From Nonomuraea jabiensis (GTDB lineage Bacteria > Actinomycetota > Actinomycetes > Streptosporangiales > Streptosporangiaceae): DNA of 64,000 nucleotides. The notes beneath the pieces are model-generated. The model did not search any database and was not told the DNA's origin. It worked only from the letters and a program-made list of their open reading frames with translations. The translations under genes and the position numbers were made by a program. Location of the stretch: contig NZ_JACHMB010000001.1 of the NCBI RefSeq assembly GCF_014204795.1, positions 10,676,501 to 10,740,500 on the forward strand, in the 5' to 3' direction. Within the stretch, counting starts at the first letter, position 1; every line of letters starts with the position of its first letter. Positions 1-8,659 of the stretch are shown piece by piece.

Positions 1-640
1 TCGCCTCGCGCAAAGCTAGAGGGTGGCTCCGTTGAGCGGGCGTTTCCGACGTACCCATTTTATGAGAAGAGCACCTGCGCGAGGCCAAGACCGCTGGCGC
101 CCAACCGCCGGAGTGGCTCCGCAGGATGCCGGCGACGTCTGCAGGCGATGTGGGCGACACCTCGCATCATCGACGGGAGGCTGTCGGCGGCCATCGGCGT
201 CAACGTCTCGGCCAGGGCGCTGCCGAGGGTGAGCAACGCTGTGGCGGTCACTGTCCTCGGCCGCCGACCAGGCACCTCGTGAGGTGAGGCGTCTGTCCGA
301 ATACAGACCGCTGAACCCCACGACGTCGAGAGACGCCCAGGTAAGGACGCCTCCCCCGGCTCGAGGGGGAGGCCAAGCAGCTTTCCGCGCGGTCTTCGCG
401 GACATACGCCGGGCAGTGCCGAAGCTTTCACGAGATATGGGGTGCGCCGCCTGTCACGCGAGCCCCGTCTTGAATGCAGCACCGCGGTGGCGCGGCGCCC
501 GGCCGGACGCAGGTGAGGGCCTGTCCGACAGCAGTTCGAGCCGATATCGGCTCATGGTTCGCGTGCCTTCATCCGCCTCCGGTACGCAATATCCGCAACT
601 CCCGCGTTCCCCCGATCTGGCCCCCTTGCGTGCGGCCGGC
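1..640. other. Left-edge stretch without a recognisable gene
   Basis: All frames here are short and overlap each other on both strands, and none gives a protein I recognise. Codon use in every frame is irregular and arginine/proline-rich, as expected from GC-rich DNA read out of frame. The stretch lies directly upstream of a decayed Nramp gene and may hold further gene debris, but I cannot assign any of it. Confidence 0.5.
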
Positions 641-742
641 GCGGGGAGTACGGCTGAGCGCGCCCCTTGGAGGCCCATTTCGGGCTGAGAGGGGTTACGC
701 CGGACTCGGTGAAATCTGCGGGTGTGACCCTCGACCGCCTCG
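641..742 (+). promoter_or_regulatory. Candidate structured leader upstream of the decayed Nramp gene
   Basis: The segment begins with a GGGGAGTA motif (643-650) whose G-run can pair with CCCC at 662-665. Next come a short GGCCC/GGGCT hairpin (672-685) and a long imperfect hairpin (about 687-732) in which GGGGTTAC faces GTGACCC. GGGGAGTA is a hallmark of yybP-ykoY manganese-sensing leaders, and the remnant downstream is an Nramp-type transporter, a plausible metal-regulated target. The rest of the conserved yybP-ykoY core is not clearly present, so this is a structural suggestion only. It could equally be an unrelated attenuator. Confidence 0.3.
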
Positions 743-1189
743 GTGCCACACCCCGGCACGCCCACGCCGGGCGACATCTGCGGCGCTCTCGGCGCGATCC
801 GGCGCGGCGAGGCGGCGGCTCCGGGGTTGTCCAACAAGATCAAGACGCTGCCGGCGATCACCGGCCCCACCCTGATCGTGATGGTAGGCAACGATGCCGG
901 GGCGTTCGCCACCTACGGGCAGACCGGCCACGCGCTCACCCTGATCACGGAATTCGTCTATCTGGGTCTGCCGAAGATTCTCGCCGGACTTGTCGTCATG
1001 GCTGCTGCTTCCACCGGTTCGTCCCGCCGCTTCGAACGGATCGCCATCGCGCTGTGCGGCGCGTGCCCGGTCCTCGCACGGGATGCGGCCGGCGCTGCCT
1101 TTGGCCGTGGACGTGGCCGCCACTCCTCAACTACCCATAAGTCAGGAATTGTCATAAATGTCCTAAAAGTGCGTTTTGTCAGGCATTAG
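743..1189 (+). pseudogene. Decayed Nramp-family divalent metal transporter
   Basis: The open frame (148 codons, GTG start) carries recognisable pieces of an actinobacterial Nramp protein. The first is an N-terminal stretch ending in the first-membrane-segment motif GPTLIVMVGNDAGAFATY, where intact proteins normally have VGDNDAG. This jumps to a later piece (LITEFVYLGLPK) and then to VVMAAASTG followed by RRFERIAIAL. Several transmembrane segments between these pieces are missing, and the C-terminus runs into unrelated arginine-rich sequence. The family normally has about 400 residues and 11 membrane helices, so this cannot be a working transporter. The internal losses keep the reading frame open, so it looks like an intact small ORF unless compared with the family. 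Confidence 0.7.
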
Positions 1190-1247
1190 GCGGCCCGGGG
1201 TGGTTATCACTGCTTACTGAGGAGGACAACCGGGGAGGTGACGGAAC

Positions 1248-1772
1248 GTGTCGGACACAATGTCCAACCGAGCTGCGGAGACCGATCAGGCCGCGACCGT
1301 GCCGAGGGCCAGGACGTACGAGGGCGGCCCGGGAGCCGGGCTGGTCACCGAGAAGGGCACCACCAGGATCGAAGACGTCGTCGTCGCCAAGATCGCCGGG
1401 GTCGCTGCCCGCGAGATGTCCGGTGTCTACGCCATGGGCGGGGGCGCGGCGCGCGCGTTGAGCAGCGTACGCGGCATTGTCGGTGTTGACGAGAGCGTGA
1501 CGCAGGGCGTGTCCGTGGAGGTGGGCGAGCGGCAGGCCGCCGTCGACCTCGACCTCGTGGTGGAGTACGGCATGGCGATCCCGGACCTGGCGGGGGCAGT
1601 GCGGAAGAACGTCATCAACGCGGTCGAGCGGATGTGCGGGCTCGAGGTGACCGAGGTCAACATCCGCGTCGACGACGTCCATCTGCCCGAGCAGGACCGC
1701 GATCGAGACCGCGACCGAGACAGCGCCAAGCACCGTGGGCAGGACACCGGGTCGGAGCCGCGGGTCCAATGA
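1248..1772 (+). CDS. Asp23/Gls24 family envelope stress protein (first of operon)
   Basis: This 174-residue protein has an Asp23-type core at about residues 27-140: a first strand 'GTTRIEDVVVAKIAGVAA', then paired segments around AAVDLDLVVEYG and VRKNVINAVERMCGLEVTEVNI. An acidic and arginine-rich repetitive tail (DRDRDRDRD) follows. Asp23 proteins are small cytoplasmic alpha/beta proteins held at the membrane by AmaP, and both partner types follow here. The GTG start has a GGGAGG ribosome site about 9 bases upstream; an ATG four codons later is an alternative. It is the first of six genes that overlap by four bases at every junction, so they are probably one translationally coupled unit. The repeated Arg-Asp tail is unusual. 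Confidence 0.85.
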   Translation: MSDTMSNRAAETDQAATVPRARTYEGGPGAGLVTEKGTTRIEDVVVAKIAGVAAREMSGVYAMGGGAARALSSVRGIVGVDESVTQGVSVEVGERQAAVDLDLVVEYGMAIPDLAGAVRKNVINAVERMCGLEVTEVNIRVDDVHLPEQDRDRDRDRDSAKHRGQDTGSEPRVQ

Positions 1773-2149
1773 CGGACACGGGCCCGGCCCCAAGTTCCGG
1801 TACGAGCCCCGGAACCGGAACGTGCCCAGCCGAAGACGCGGGCACCGGGGCGGACGACGGCTTCGGGACAGGCCCCGAGGACGAGGCGTGGGCGATCGCT
1901 GAGCGGGCCCGAGCGTGTGGCGGCGTGGCCGGGCTGTCCGGTGGCCTGTTCGGGACCGTGGCCACCTACCTGCCGGGCCGGCGGCTGACGGGCGTCTCCG
2001 TGAACGACCGCGCGGTCGAGATCGCCATCGTGGCCACGATGGAGCGCCCGCTCACGGAGACCGCCGACGAGGTGCGGCGCGCCGTGACGGACCTGGCCGG
2101 CGAGCGCCGGGTGAACGTGCGCATCGACGACATCGTGGAGGGACCATGA
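1769..2149 (+). CDS. Small Asp23-like protein
   Basis: The predicted protein has 126 residues. An N-terminal 40 residues rich in Gly, Thr, Pro and Ser look disordered; the C-terminal 80 residues resemble the second half of an Asp23 domain (VEIAIVATMERPLTETADEVRRAV, then RVNVRIDDIV; these are two separate pieces of the match). The start ATG overlaps the previous stop as ATGA. It is probably an accessory Asp23 paralogue that lacks a membrane segment of its own. No enzymatic motif is visible. The function is inferred only from its place between a full Asp23 protein and the small membrane protein. Confidence 0.7.
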   Translation: MTDTGPAPSSGTSPGTGTCPAEDAGTGADDGFGTGPEDEAWAIAERARACGGVAGLSGGLFGTVATYLPGRRLTGVSVNDRAVEIAIVATMERPLTETADEVRRAVTDLAGERRVNVRIDDIVEGP

Positions 2150-2322
2150 ACAACCAGTGGCTACCGCTGATCGGGATGACCGTCGGCATCGTTCTCGGGA
2201 TCGTCGGGGCGTTCGGCGGGCTGGTGCCGTTCCTGATCGTGCTGGTGCTCGGCGCCGTCGGCTACCTTGTCGGCCGGCTGGCCGAGACCGGCGAAGTGAA
2301 CCTGTCCGTGAGGCGAAAGTGA
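2146..2322 (+). CDS. Small membrane protein, DUF2273-like
   Basis: This 58-residue protein consists almost entirely of two hydrophobic helices (about residues 6-24 and 26-44) followed by a short charged tail (ETGEVNLSVRRK). DUF2273 small membrane proteins commonly sit in Asp23/AmaP operons and are thought to help fix the Asp23 layer to the membrane. It overlaps both neighbours through ATGA/GTGA junctions. The assignment rests on size, hydropathy and context, not on a diagnostic motif. Confidence 0.7.
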   Translation: MNNQWLPLIGMTVGIVLGIVGAFGGLVPFLIVLVLGAVGYLVGRLAETGEVNLSVRRK

Positions 2323-2696
2323 TCGCTGCTGTCGGCGCAGGCACCGTGGCCGTGCCGGGGCAGCGTCGTCCTGCGCCCCCGCCGCCCGAGGTGCGCGGGC
2401 GCACCCGGATCGCCGGCCGGGTGGTCACCAAGATTGCCTGCTGCGCCGCCGGGGAGGTTCCCGAGGTGCTGAGGGTGCGTCCCGGAGGCGCGTCGCGGTC
2501 GCGCTCGTCGGACGCTGAGGTCCGCGGTGAGCAGGCCACGGTTCACCTGAGCGTGAGCGTCGCCTACCCGTCACCGTTGCGCACCGTGGCGGCGCGGGTC
2601 AGGCAGCACGTGATCGCTCGCGTCACCGCCCAGACCGGCCTGAACGTCACCCGTCTGGACGTGACCATTACCGACTTCGGCGGTGACCTTCCATGA
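2319..2696 (+). CDS. Asp23/Gls24 family protein (second full copy)
   Basis: This 125-residue protein begins with a GTG overlapping the previous stop (GTGA). It has the Asp23 pattern: 'GRVVTKIACCAAGEVP' near residues 32-47, then a strand pair around ATVHLSVSVAYPSP and a final helix-strand with VRQHVIARVTAQTGLNV. A Cys-Cys pair in the first helix (IACCAAG) is unlike the first copy and might be a redox or metal feature, though that is speculation. A proline-rich N-terminus precedes the domain. It most likely oligomerises with the upstream paralogues at the membrane. Confidence 0.75.
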   Translation: MIAAVGAGTVAVPGQRRPAPPPPEVRGRTRIAGRVVTKIACCAAGEVPEVLRVRPGGASRSRSSDAEVRGEQATVHLSVSVAYPSPLRTVAARVRQHVIARVTAQTGLNVTRLDVTITDFGGDLP

Positions 2697-3331
2697 CCGG
2701 ACAGACACTGAGTCAAGAGGACGGCGCGATCCCTCCTGAGGGCGGCCCCGTAGACGCTCACCAGGCGAAGCGCAACAAGGCCGCCGACCGGGCGGCCGTG
2801 CGGGCGTTCCGCCCGTCCAGGAGGGCTCCGGCCATCGTGGTGGCCCTGCTGCTCACGCTTCTGGGCCTGCTCGTGGCCGCCGAGACCGTCTCGGCGCTGC
2901 TCGGCAATCCGCTGCGCCTGGTGCCGTACGACCGGATGCTCGGCTGGGCGGTCTCCACACCATGGTCCAACCCGCTGTTCGTGCTGGCCTCGATGGTCGT
3001 GGCGCTGCTGGGGCTGGCGCTGCTGATCACCGCTCTGGTGCCGGGACGGCCGCGCATGATGCCGGTACGCAGCGGCGACCCCGACGTGATCATTGGCCTG
3101 CGCCCCAAGAGCGTCACCAGGGCCCTGGCGCACGCGGCCGAGGAGGTGCCGGGCGTGCATTCGGCCCACGCCACGCTTCGAGGCTGGACCGTCGCCGTCA
3201 CACCCTCCACATCGGGGTGGGACAAGGAGAGGTTCGCCCAGGAGGTGCACGCCGCCGTGCTCACCAGACTGGCGGGACTGGATCTCGTGGAGCCGTACCG
3301 GGTGACCGTGAACGTCAAGGAGCGCAAGTGA
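2693..3331 (+). CDS. DUF6286-type membrane protein of the Asp23 operon
   Basis: The protein has 212 residues, with a hydrophilic N-terminus of about 45 residues and two transmembrane segments (about 46-70 and 86-113). The C-terminal soluble domain (about 120-210) has alternating strands and helices resembling the Asp23/AmaP C-terminal fold. DUF6286 proteins are typical partners of Asp23 and AmaP in actinomycetes. Its ATG overlaps the previous stop. It would display a soluble domain on the cytoplasmic face and could serve as an anchor or adaptor. The role is inferred from context. Confidence 0.7.
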   Translation: MTGQTLSQEDGAIPPEGGPVDAHQAKRNKAADRAAVRAFRPSRRAPAIVVALLLTLLGLLVAAETVSALLGNPLRLVPYDRMLGWAVSTPWSNPLFVLASMVVALLGLALLITALVPGRPRMMPVRSGDPDVIIGLRPKSVTRALAHAAEEVPGVHSAHATLRGWTVAVTPSTSGWDKERFAQEVHAAVLTRLAGLDLVEPYRVTVNVKERK

Positions 3332-3906
3332 ACAGGAAGACCAGCCGGGGCAACCGATGGGGACTCGCGCTGGTCGGGATGGTGCTGGTCGTCCTGGGCG
3401 GGCTCGCGGCGGCCCGCGGACTGGGCGGCTTCGGATCAGCGCAGACCTCGATCGTGGACGGTAGCGTACAGGGGTTCTTCGCCCGTAACAGCCCGGCGAT
3501 CTGGTGGGCCGTGGCAATCGTGTCGATCGTGGTGGCGCTGCTGGCGCTGCGCTGGTTGTCGGTACAGGGCCGCAGGGAGATCACGCACCGCCCGATTCGG
3601 CTGGAGCGGTCGCCGACCGGCCTCTCGGAGGTGTCCGCAGACGGGGTGGCGCACGCCGTTGCCGCCGACGTGGCGTCGAGCCCGGCCGTGCTCAACGCCG
3701 ACGCAGGCTTGACCAGCGCGCATTACCCCTCTGAAGTGCGGCTACGCATTGTCGCCGACGAGAGGGCGCCCATCGGAGAGCTCAGCCGGCACCTGTCGGC
3801 GATTGCGCTTCAGCACTTGCGCGACGCCCTGCACCTTGATGATGTCCAGGCGGTGGCCCGCGTCAGCCTGGAGCCGCCGCGCACCCCGCACCGGACGGTG
3901 CACTGA
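3328..3906 (+). CDS. Alkaline shock response membrane anchor AmaP-like protein
   Basis: This 192-residue protein has two membrane segments (about residues 11-34 and 58-77) separated by an outward loop, then a soluble C-terminal domain. That layout matches AmaP, the membrane anchor for Asp23 in Gram-positive bacteria. The GTG start overlaps the previous stop. It is the last gene of the six-gene run; no obvious terminator follows, and about 800 bases of non-coding DNA come next. The name rests on topology and operon position, since AmaP sequences diverge strongly. Confidence 0.65.
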   Translation: MNRKTSRGNRWGLALVGMVLVVLGGLAAARGLGGFGSAQTSIVDGSVQGFFARNSPAIWWAVAIVSIVVALLALRWLSVQGRREITHRPIRLERSPTGLSEVSADGVAHAVAADVASSPAVLNADAGLTSAHYPSEVRLRIVADERAPIGELSRHLSAIALQHLRDALHLDDVQAVARVSLEPPRTPHRTVH

Positions 3907-4712
3907 CGAGAGCGTTTTACTGAGCGTGCCCGACATCGATCCAAGAGTTGCACTCACCATTCCATACGCTAAGCACTGCGAACCAAGCCCACTCAGCCAT
4001 GTGGCGACGGCAGGCGCCGGCCGAGGTCGACGTATGCCGGCGCGGCGCCGCATGGGATGGGCAGAATCCGAGCACGAGGTGCGCCAACGCACTCATTGCA
4101 CGCCCACGGCGCCGGGACTGCCAATTCACCGCGACGCCGGACGAACACCTCTTGATCTGTACATGCCGGTCGCTTTACGTGCAGAGACGGCCCAAACCCC
4201 AGCCCGCGGTGTTCACGGTGGCCGGGCCCGTCCGACACAGAGGCGTCCGAGCCCATAAACCCCACCCGAGGTGTGAACGGGAGGAGCTGTCACCCCCAGG
4301 CGAGGCCGATCGGTCATCTTCCCAGCCAGGCATGGTTATGACTCTGCCCCACCACGCTGGTGCCTGCGCGCGGTTCCGGGAGGCCAGCCATGTGGGGACG
4401 GCTCTCATCGAGTACCGTCCCCAGGCTGGGCCTACCTTCGGGCTAGCGACCTCGAAGTAACCCGCACCGTGGACTCATGGCTAAAGCGGGCCGGCCTCCT
4501 CGTAGGCCAAAAGGAGACCGTAACCCATTCTCCGGGCTGCGGGTCGGGGATGTTAAGGATCCCCGCGCGATCGTAGATGAGGCTTGTCTGCGCTTTGACC
4601 TGTGACGAGATGGCTGGATAGGGCCCACCCTCCGAGCGCCGTCCCGTGCTGACCCGGCCTTGGGACTGCCAAACTCAAAGTGGTCCTCCGTAGGCCGGGA
4701 AGACCGTCGCCG
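3907..4712. other. Intergenic stretch, nothing recognised
   Basis: This is about 800 bases between the Asp23 operon and the SPW-repeat gene, which face each other. No reading frame with actinomycete codon bias and no protein resemblance was found. I looked for tRNA-like cloverleafs and strong U-tailed hairpins and did not find convincing ones. It may be eroded coding DNA. Confidence 0.5.
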
Positions 4713-5168
4713 TCATCGTAGATGCGCACCGTGGCGTTTGGACACCATCCCGAGTGAGGCGCATGCCAGGCCGATTACGAAGATGACCGCTCCCGTGATG
4801 ACGTTGTTGATGATCGTCGAGGCGCCCGCTCCGTGTGGAGGGAGCACCCATGGCGTGATGATGGTCCAGACGCCAATGATCGGTACAACCCAGGCGAGAC
4901 TATGGAAGCGGCCGTTGGCCGATGCGACGCCGCCCGCCAGCAGGATCACCGCTATACCGGTGATCAGGTTGTTGACGGCCAGGGTCGTGTGGCCGAAGAA
5001 GCCCGCCACCCATGGCGAGATGGCCAGGTAGAGCCCGCTCAGAAAGGCGACCCCGCTGATGGACTGCCCTGTTGGCCGCTGGGCCGCCCAGTCGTAGCGA
5101 GCGCGAAGCGCGGCTATGTCGGGGTGCTGGTCGATATCGTAAGTGGGACGCGTCGGCTGGTCAGCCAT
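4713..5168 (-). CDS. SPW-repeat integral membrane protein
   Basis: The protein has 151 residues with four predicted membrane helices arranged as two repeats. Each repeat carries the family signature: SPWVAGF near residues 50-56 and TPWVL near 104-108. An N-terminal polar segment of about 35 residues contains HPDIAALRARYD, also typical of actinobacterial SPW proteins. I chose the ATG at 5168, which follows an AGGGGAAAGG ribosome site about 10 bases upstream, rather than the GTG four codons earlier. The molecular function of SPW-repeat proteins is not established. The gene stands alone and converges on the Asp23 operon. Confidence 0.8.
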   Translation of the reverse strand: MADQPTRPTYDIDQHPDIAALRARYDWAAQRPTGQSISGVAFLSGLYLAISPWVAGFFGHTTLAVNNLITGIAVILLAGGVASANGRFHSLAWVVPIIGVWTIITPWVLPPHGAGASTIINNVITGAVIFVIGLACASLGMVSKRHGAHLR

Positions 5169-5478
5169 GTCGCACACCACCTTTCCCCTCTTGCAGAGGT
5201 ACGATCATTGATCCTCTGCCCGCCCCGTCTTGCCAACACCCCTGATCAGGTAAAACGTCTCTCCATATCCTCACGCGGTCGCGCAGTCATGACGCCTGGC
5301 GTGAGCCGGACGCCCCATCAAGCCCGCTCGGCGATGCAGGGGAACGCACATGATCCACGCGTCGGGCTCATGAGAAACGTGGACGCGGTGGTGGCGCCCC
5401 GAACGCCCACGGCGGCCCGGCGTTTCATTTGACGGTCTGCGGTCGGACAACTCAGATAACTCCCAGCAATCGTCATGC

Positions 5479-5491
5479 TACTCTTCGAGTA
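5479..5491. promoter_or_regulatory. Short palindrome TACTC-TTC-GAGTA
   Basis: This perfect five-base inverted repeat with a three-base spacer lies in the long gap between the SPW gene and the phosphatase gene. It could be a small operator. No neighbouring regulator is known to bind it, and a repeat this short can occur by chance. Confidence 0.2.
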
Positions 5492-5543
5492 AGTCCTCGC
5501 ATTGAGTAACCGCATTGTCCGAGCTCACGGGCGGGAGGCCACC

Positions 5544-5702
5544 GTGCACGAGCCACCGCCTTCGGGCGAGACGGCCCCCATCACCACCTGGATACTCCAG
5601 CTCCTCGCACTGGCCGGCGTGCCCCCCACACTGCCCATGCCGCCACAGCGGCTGGCCCTCACGCAGCGGAACACGCCCGCAGGCCCGAAACGCCGACCAT
5701 GA
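5544..5702 (+). CDS. Possible small hypothetical protein
   Basis: This 52-codon frame starts with GTG 4 bases after a GGGAGG-like ribosome site and shows moderately high third-position GC. It reads as a proline-rich peptide with one short hydrophobic stretch (WILQLLALAGV). I do not recognise it. It lies in a 700-base gap and is the only frame there with a reasonable start signal. It may well not be expressed. Confidence 0.3.
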   Translation: MHEPPPSGETAPITTWILQLLALAGVPPTLPMPPQRLALTQRNTPAGPKRRP

Positions 5703-5864
5703 CCTCAGACAAGGCCCCCGAATGACCCTTATCGACAGAGGGCCGGAAGACGTCCAGCCCCGAAACCATAGAAACATCCTCAGGCGTTAAAGCATCGGCC
5801 AACTTGACCAAAGAATCACTGGCAGGGGTCCGACTCGAAACCATGACACATATAGACAGATAGC

Positions 5865-6986
5865 GTGAAGTTCGCAAAGGGACTCCCTCGCCGACTGCTG
5901 GATGTCCCATCGTTGGACAGCCGAAAGGTCGTCGCTGTCCCGCTGAGCATGATCGTCGTGATTACGGCCGCCGACCTCCTGACCCCTTCGAGCGTCCACA
6001 TTGGGTCGTTGCTGGTGGCCGCCCCCGCGATCACCGCCCCCTTCGCCAGCCCCCTGCTTACCACCGTTATCGGCACCATGACCATCGCGGCCGAGGTTCT
6101 CATCGGCATGCACGATCAGCTGCTCGGAACCTTGAACTTCCAGGCCGGGCTGCTCGGCCTGGCCCTGGTCTGCCTGTTCCTCGTGCTGTTCGCCCTGGTC
6201 AGGGATCGCCAGCAGCGCGAGCTGACACAGGTTCGCTCCGTGGCCACGGCTGTTCAGACGGCGCTGCTGCGACCCGTTCCCGAGCGCCTCGGGCCGCTCC
6301 ACCTGGCCTCCGCGTATATGGCTGCCGAGGCCGAGGCCCAGATCGGTGGCGACATCTACGCCGCCGTCCGCACTCCGCACTGCACCCGGCTGATCATCGG
6401 CGACGCCCGCGGCAAGGGCCTGCCTGCGATCTCCGAGGCCGCCACCCTGCTCGGCGCGTTCCGCGAGACCGCCCGCCGGTGCCCGGAACTACCCGATCTC
6501 GTCGCCGACCTGGAAGACAGCTACCTCACGCATAACCATCCCGACAACGCGGCGGATCAGGTCTTCGCGGAGAGCTTTGTGACAGCCGCGATCGTCGACA
6601 TCCCTGACGAACGGCCAGTCCTCACCATCGTCAACTGCGGCCACCCGCCGCCGCTCCTACTGAGCAAGGGGCGAGTCATTTCCCTTGACGTCAGCCAGCC
6701 CGCGCCACCCCTGGGCCTCGGCGGGCTCAGCGAACCGCAGTACCTGCCCACTGAATTCGCCTTCGGGGATGGCGATCTCCTCCTGCTCTACACTGACGGC
6801 GTCATCGAGGCCCGCGACACCACGGGCACTTTCTTCCCGCTGGCAAAAAAGGCTGCCCGCTGGACCGAGGAGGAGCCGGCGGCGACGCTCAAGGGCATCT
6901 GCGACGACCTGCTTGCGCACGTTGGGGGGCGTCTCGGCGACGACGCCGCCCTCATCGCGATCCGCCGTGTCGGTTATCCGCCATAG
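5865..6986 (+). CDS. Membrane-anchored PP2C/SpoIIE-type serine phosphatase
   Basis: The protein has 373 residues. The N-terminal 115 form about four membrane helices; the C-terminal about 250 are a SpoIIE-like PP2C phosphatase. Metal-binding aspartates are visible in IGGDIY (Asp163), IIGDARGKG (Asp180), LLLYTDGVIEA and LGDDAALI near the C-terminus. Such enzymes dephosphorylate serine residues, classically on anti-sigma-factor antagonists, and act at the inner face of the membrane. No anti-sigma or STAS partner is adjacent, so the target is unknown. The start is a GTG with only a weak ribosome site; a different start a few codons away is possible. No PAS or GAF sensory domain is present, so the membrane part is the likely input. 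Confidence 0.85.
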   Translation: MKFAKGLPRRLLDVPSLDSRKVVAVPLSMIVVITAADLLTPSSVHIGSLLVAAPAITAPFASPLLTTVIGTMTIAAEVLIGMHDQLLGTLNFQAGLLGLALVCLFLVLFALVRDRQQRELTQVRSVATAVQTALLRPVPERLGPLHLASAYMAAEAEAQIGGDIYAAVRTPHCTRLIIGDARGKGLPAISEAATLLGAFRETARRCPELPDLVADLEDSYLTHNHPDNAADQVFAESFVTAAIVDIPDERPVLTIVNCGHPPPLLLSKGRVISLDVSQPAPPLGLGGLSEPQYLPTEFAFGDGDLLLLYTDGVIEARDTTGTFFPLAKKAARWTEEEPAATLKGICDDLLAHVGGRLGDDAALIAIRRVGYPP

Positions 6987-7332
6987 ACACACAGCACGCT
7001 CGACCGTCCTTCGGAGACCGGCTGGGTGCGGCTGGACCGCGCTGCCGGTCTCGTTCTGCGGCCGAACGGGGTGACGAGCGGATGAGCGACATCCTCAGAC
7101 TGCGGTACCGCCGCACTGGGTGCGGCGAAAGCGCCGGCGGAGGGCGCCGCCGACCGGCAGGGGCGGCGTGGCGGCCGGTCGGCCAGGGTCCACTGGATCG
7201 CCGTCGCGCTCGGAGCGGGGGCCGTGGTCGCCGTGGTGGTACGGGCCGCCCGGCGTGCCTCGCGGTGATTCAGTTCATTCCACGTGAAGGGGGCCACTCG
7301 AATGGCCGGACACGACCCGCAAACGGCATGAC
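6987..7332. other. Gap with possible gene debris
   Basis: No intact gene was found. One frame at about 7190-7275 encodes a hydrophobic segment (WIAVALGAGAVVAVVVRAA) ending in a stop, without an upstream start codon; it looks like the C-terminal end of a lost small membrane protein. The stretch sits between the phosphatase gene and a clear pseudogene and is probably part of the same decaying region. Confidence 0.4.
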
Positions 7333-8489
7333 GAGCTCCGGTACATCCACATACGGCACGAGGAGGTCGCGGCGGTGGGCTACGCCAAGTTCACCGGGCG
7401 GCTCGGCGTCCGCTTCTCCACCTCGGGCCCCGGCGCACGTCATCAACGCCACCGACTTCGCGGTGCGCATCGCCCTGGCCCAGCGCGGCCCCAGCCACCT
7501 GGCCTTCCCCATCGACTTCCAGAACGCGCCCGCCGACTCGGGCAAGCGCTTCCGGCGCAACGTCAAGGGGCACACCTCCACCATCTACCGGCCGCCCGTC
7601 CGCGTCCCCTGCCGCCAGGACCTCGACGCCGCCGCCTGGGCGCTGGCCGGCAGGTCCCGGATCGCGATCCTCGCCGGAGCCGGGGCCCGCGGCGGCACCG
7701 ACGAACTGGAGGCCGTCGCGGACGCTGCTCACCCGTAACGAGGACCGCTCGTTCGTGGAGAAGGCCCAGGCCGGCATGAAGGAGTGGTGGAGGCTGCATC
7801 CGGATGCGATCGTCTGCGGTGACTCGGACACCGTCACCACCTGGGTGGCCCGGCAGGTCAAGGTCCGCCGTGGCCAGCTCTTCAACTTCTCGGGCACGAA
7901 CTGTTCCATGGCCGCGGGTCTGCCGTACGCCATCGGCGCGCAGGCCGCCTACCCGGCCGCCAGGTGGTCGCGTTCACCGGGGACGGGTCGACCATGCAAC
8001 TCGGCGACTTCCTCACGGCCGTCCAGCACCGGCTGGCGATCAAGATCGTGGTGGTGCGCAACGACACCCTGGGGCTGATCAAGTGGGAACAGATGGTCTT
8101 CCTGGTGAACATGGCCCCCTTCGACTTCGTGAAGTTCGCCGAGGCGTGCGCGGCCCGCGGCATGCGCATCGAGGATCCCGGGACGTGCGCCGATCGGACG
8201 CGGGAGGCCCTGTCCTGGGACGGGCCGGTCATCATCGAATGCGTCGTGGACCCCCATGAGCCACCACAGCCGGCGAAGGTGAAGAAACACCAGCTCACCG
8301 CGCTGATGTCGGCGTTGCGCGCGGGAACGCCCAACCGCAACCGGATAGCGCTGCAGATGGTCAAGGACGTGCTGGACGAGTCCTCGTTCGAGGCCGCCCC
8401 CGGGCCCGGGGCCGGGCCGGATCGGCGAGGCGGTTTCCGGCGTGGTCGGCAAGCTCCGCAACCACACGAGGGAGAAACACCCCGAGTGA
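7333..8489 (+). pseudogene. Decayed PoxB-like thiamine-diphosphate enzyme
   Basis: Pieces of one protein appear in order but in different frames. The N-terminal RYIHIRHEEVAAVGYAKFTG (about 7333-7436) contains the conserved catalytic-glutamate region. Then come FAVRIALAQRGPSHLAFPID (about 7456-7515), VVTGE-like linker debris, KEWWRLHPDAIVCGDSDT (from about 7780) and the cofactor motif GDGSTMQLGDFL (from about 7979). The natural C-terminus GEAVSGVVGKLRNHTREKHPE is reached by another shift, with the stop at 8487-8489. The match is to pyruvate dehydrogenase (quinone)/pyruvate oxidase or acetolactate-synthase-like proteins. At least four frameshifts and missing internal segments rule out function. 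A 3' part runs open into the next gene by chance. Confidence 0.75.
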
Positions 8490-8659
8490 CGGCCGCGCGG
8501 GGAACCCGCCGCCGCCTTCCACTGACGCGATCGGTCATCTGGGTCAGTGCCACAGCGGGGACCAGCGCTGTTATCTTGCTGAACACGTGTGAGTCTGTAT
8601 ATCGTGCAATCTGCCCGACGAGTCCCGACCGTCCGGGCAGCGGGGACCGAGGGGACACG

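Noticed and set aside
681-742. TPP riboswitch suggested by a CTGAGA motif
   Set aside because: The second conserved half of the TPP aptamer is absent and the downstream remnant is a metal transporter.
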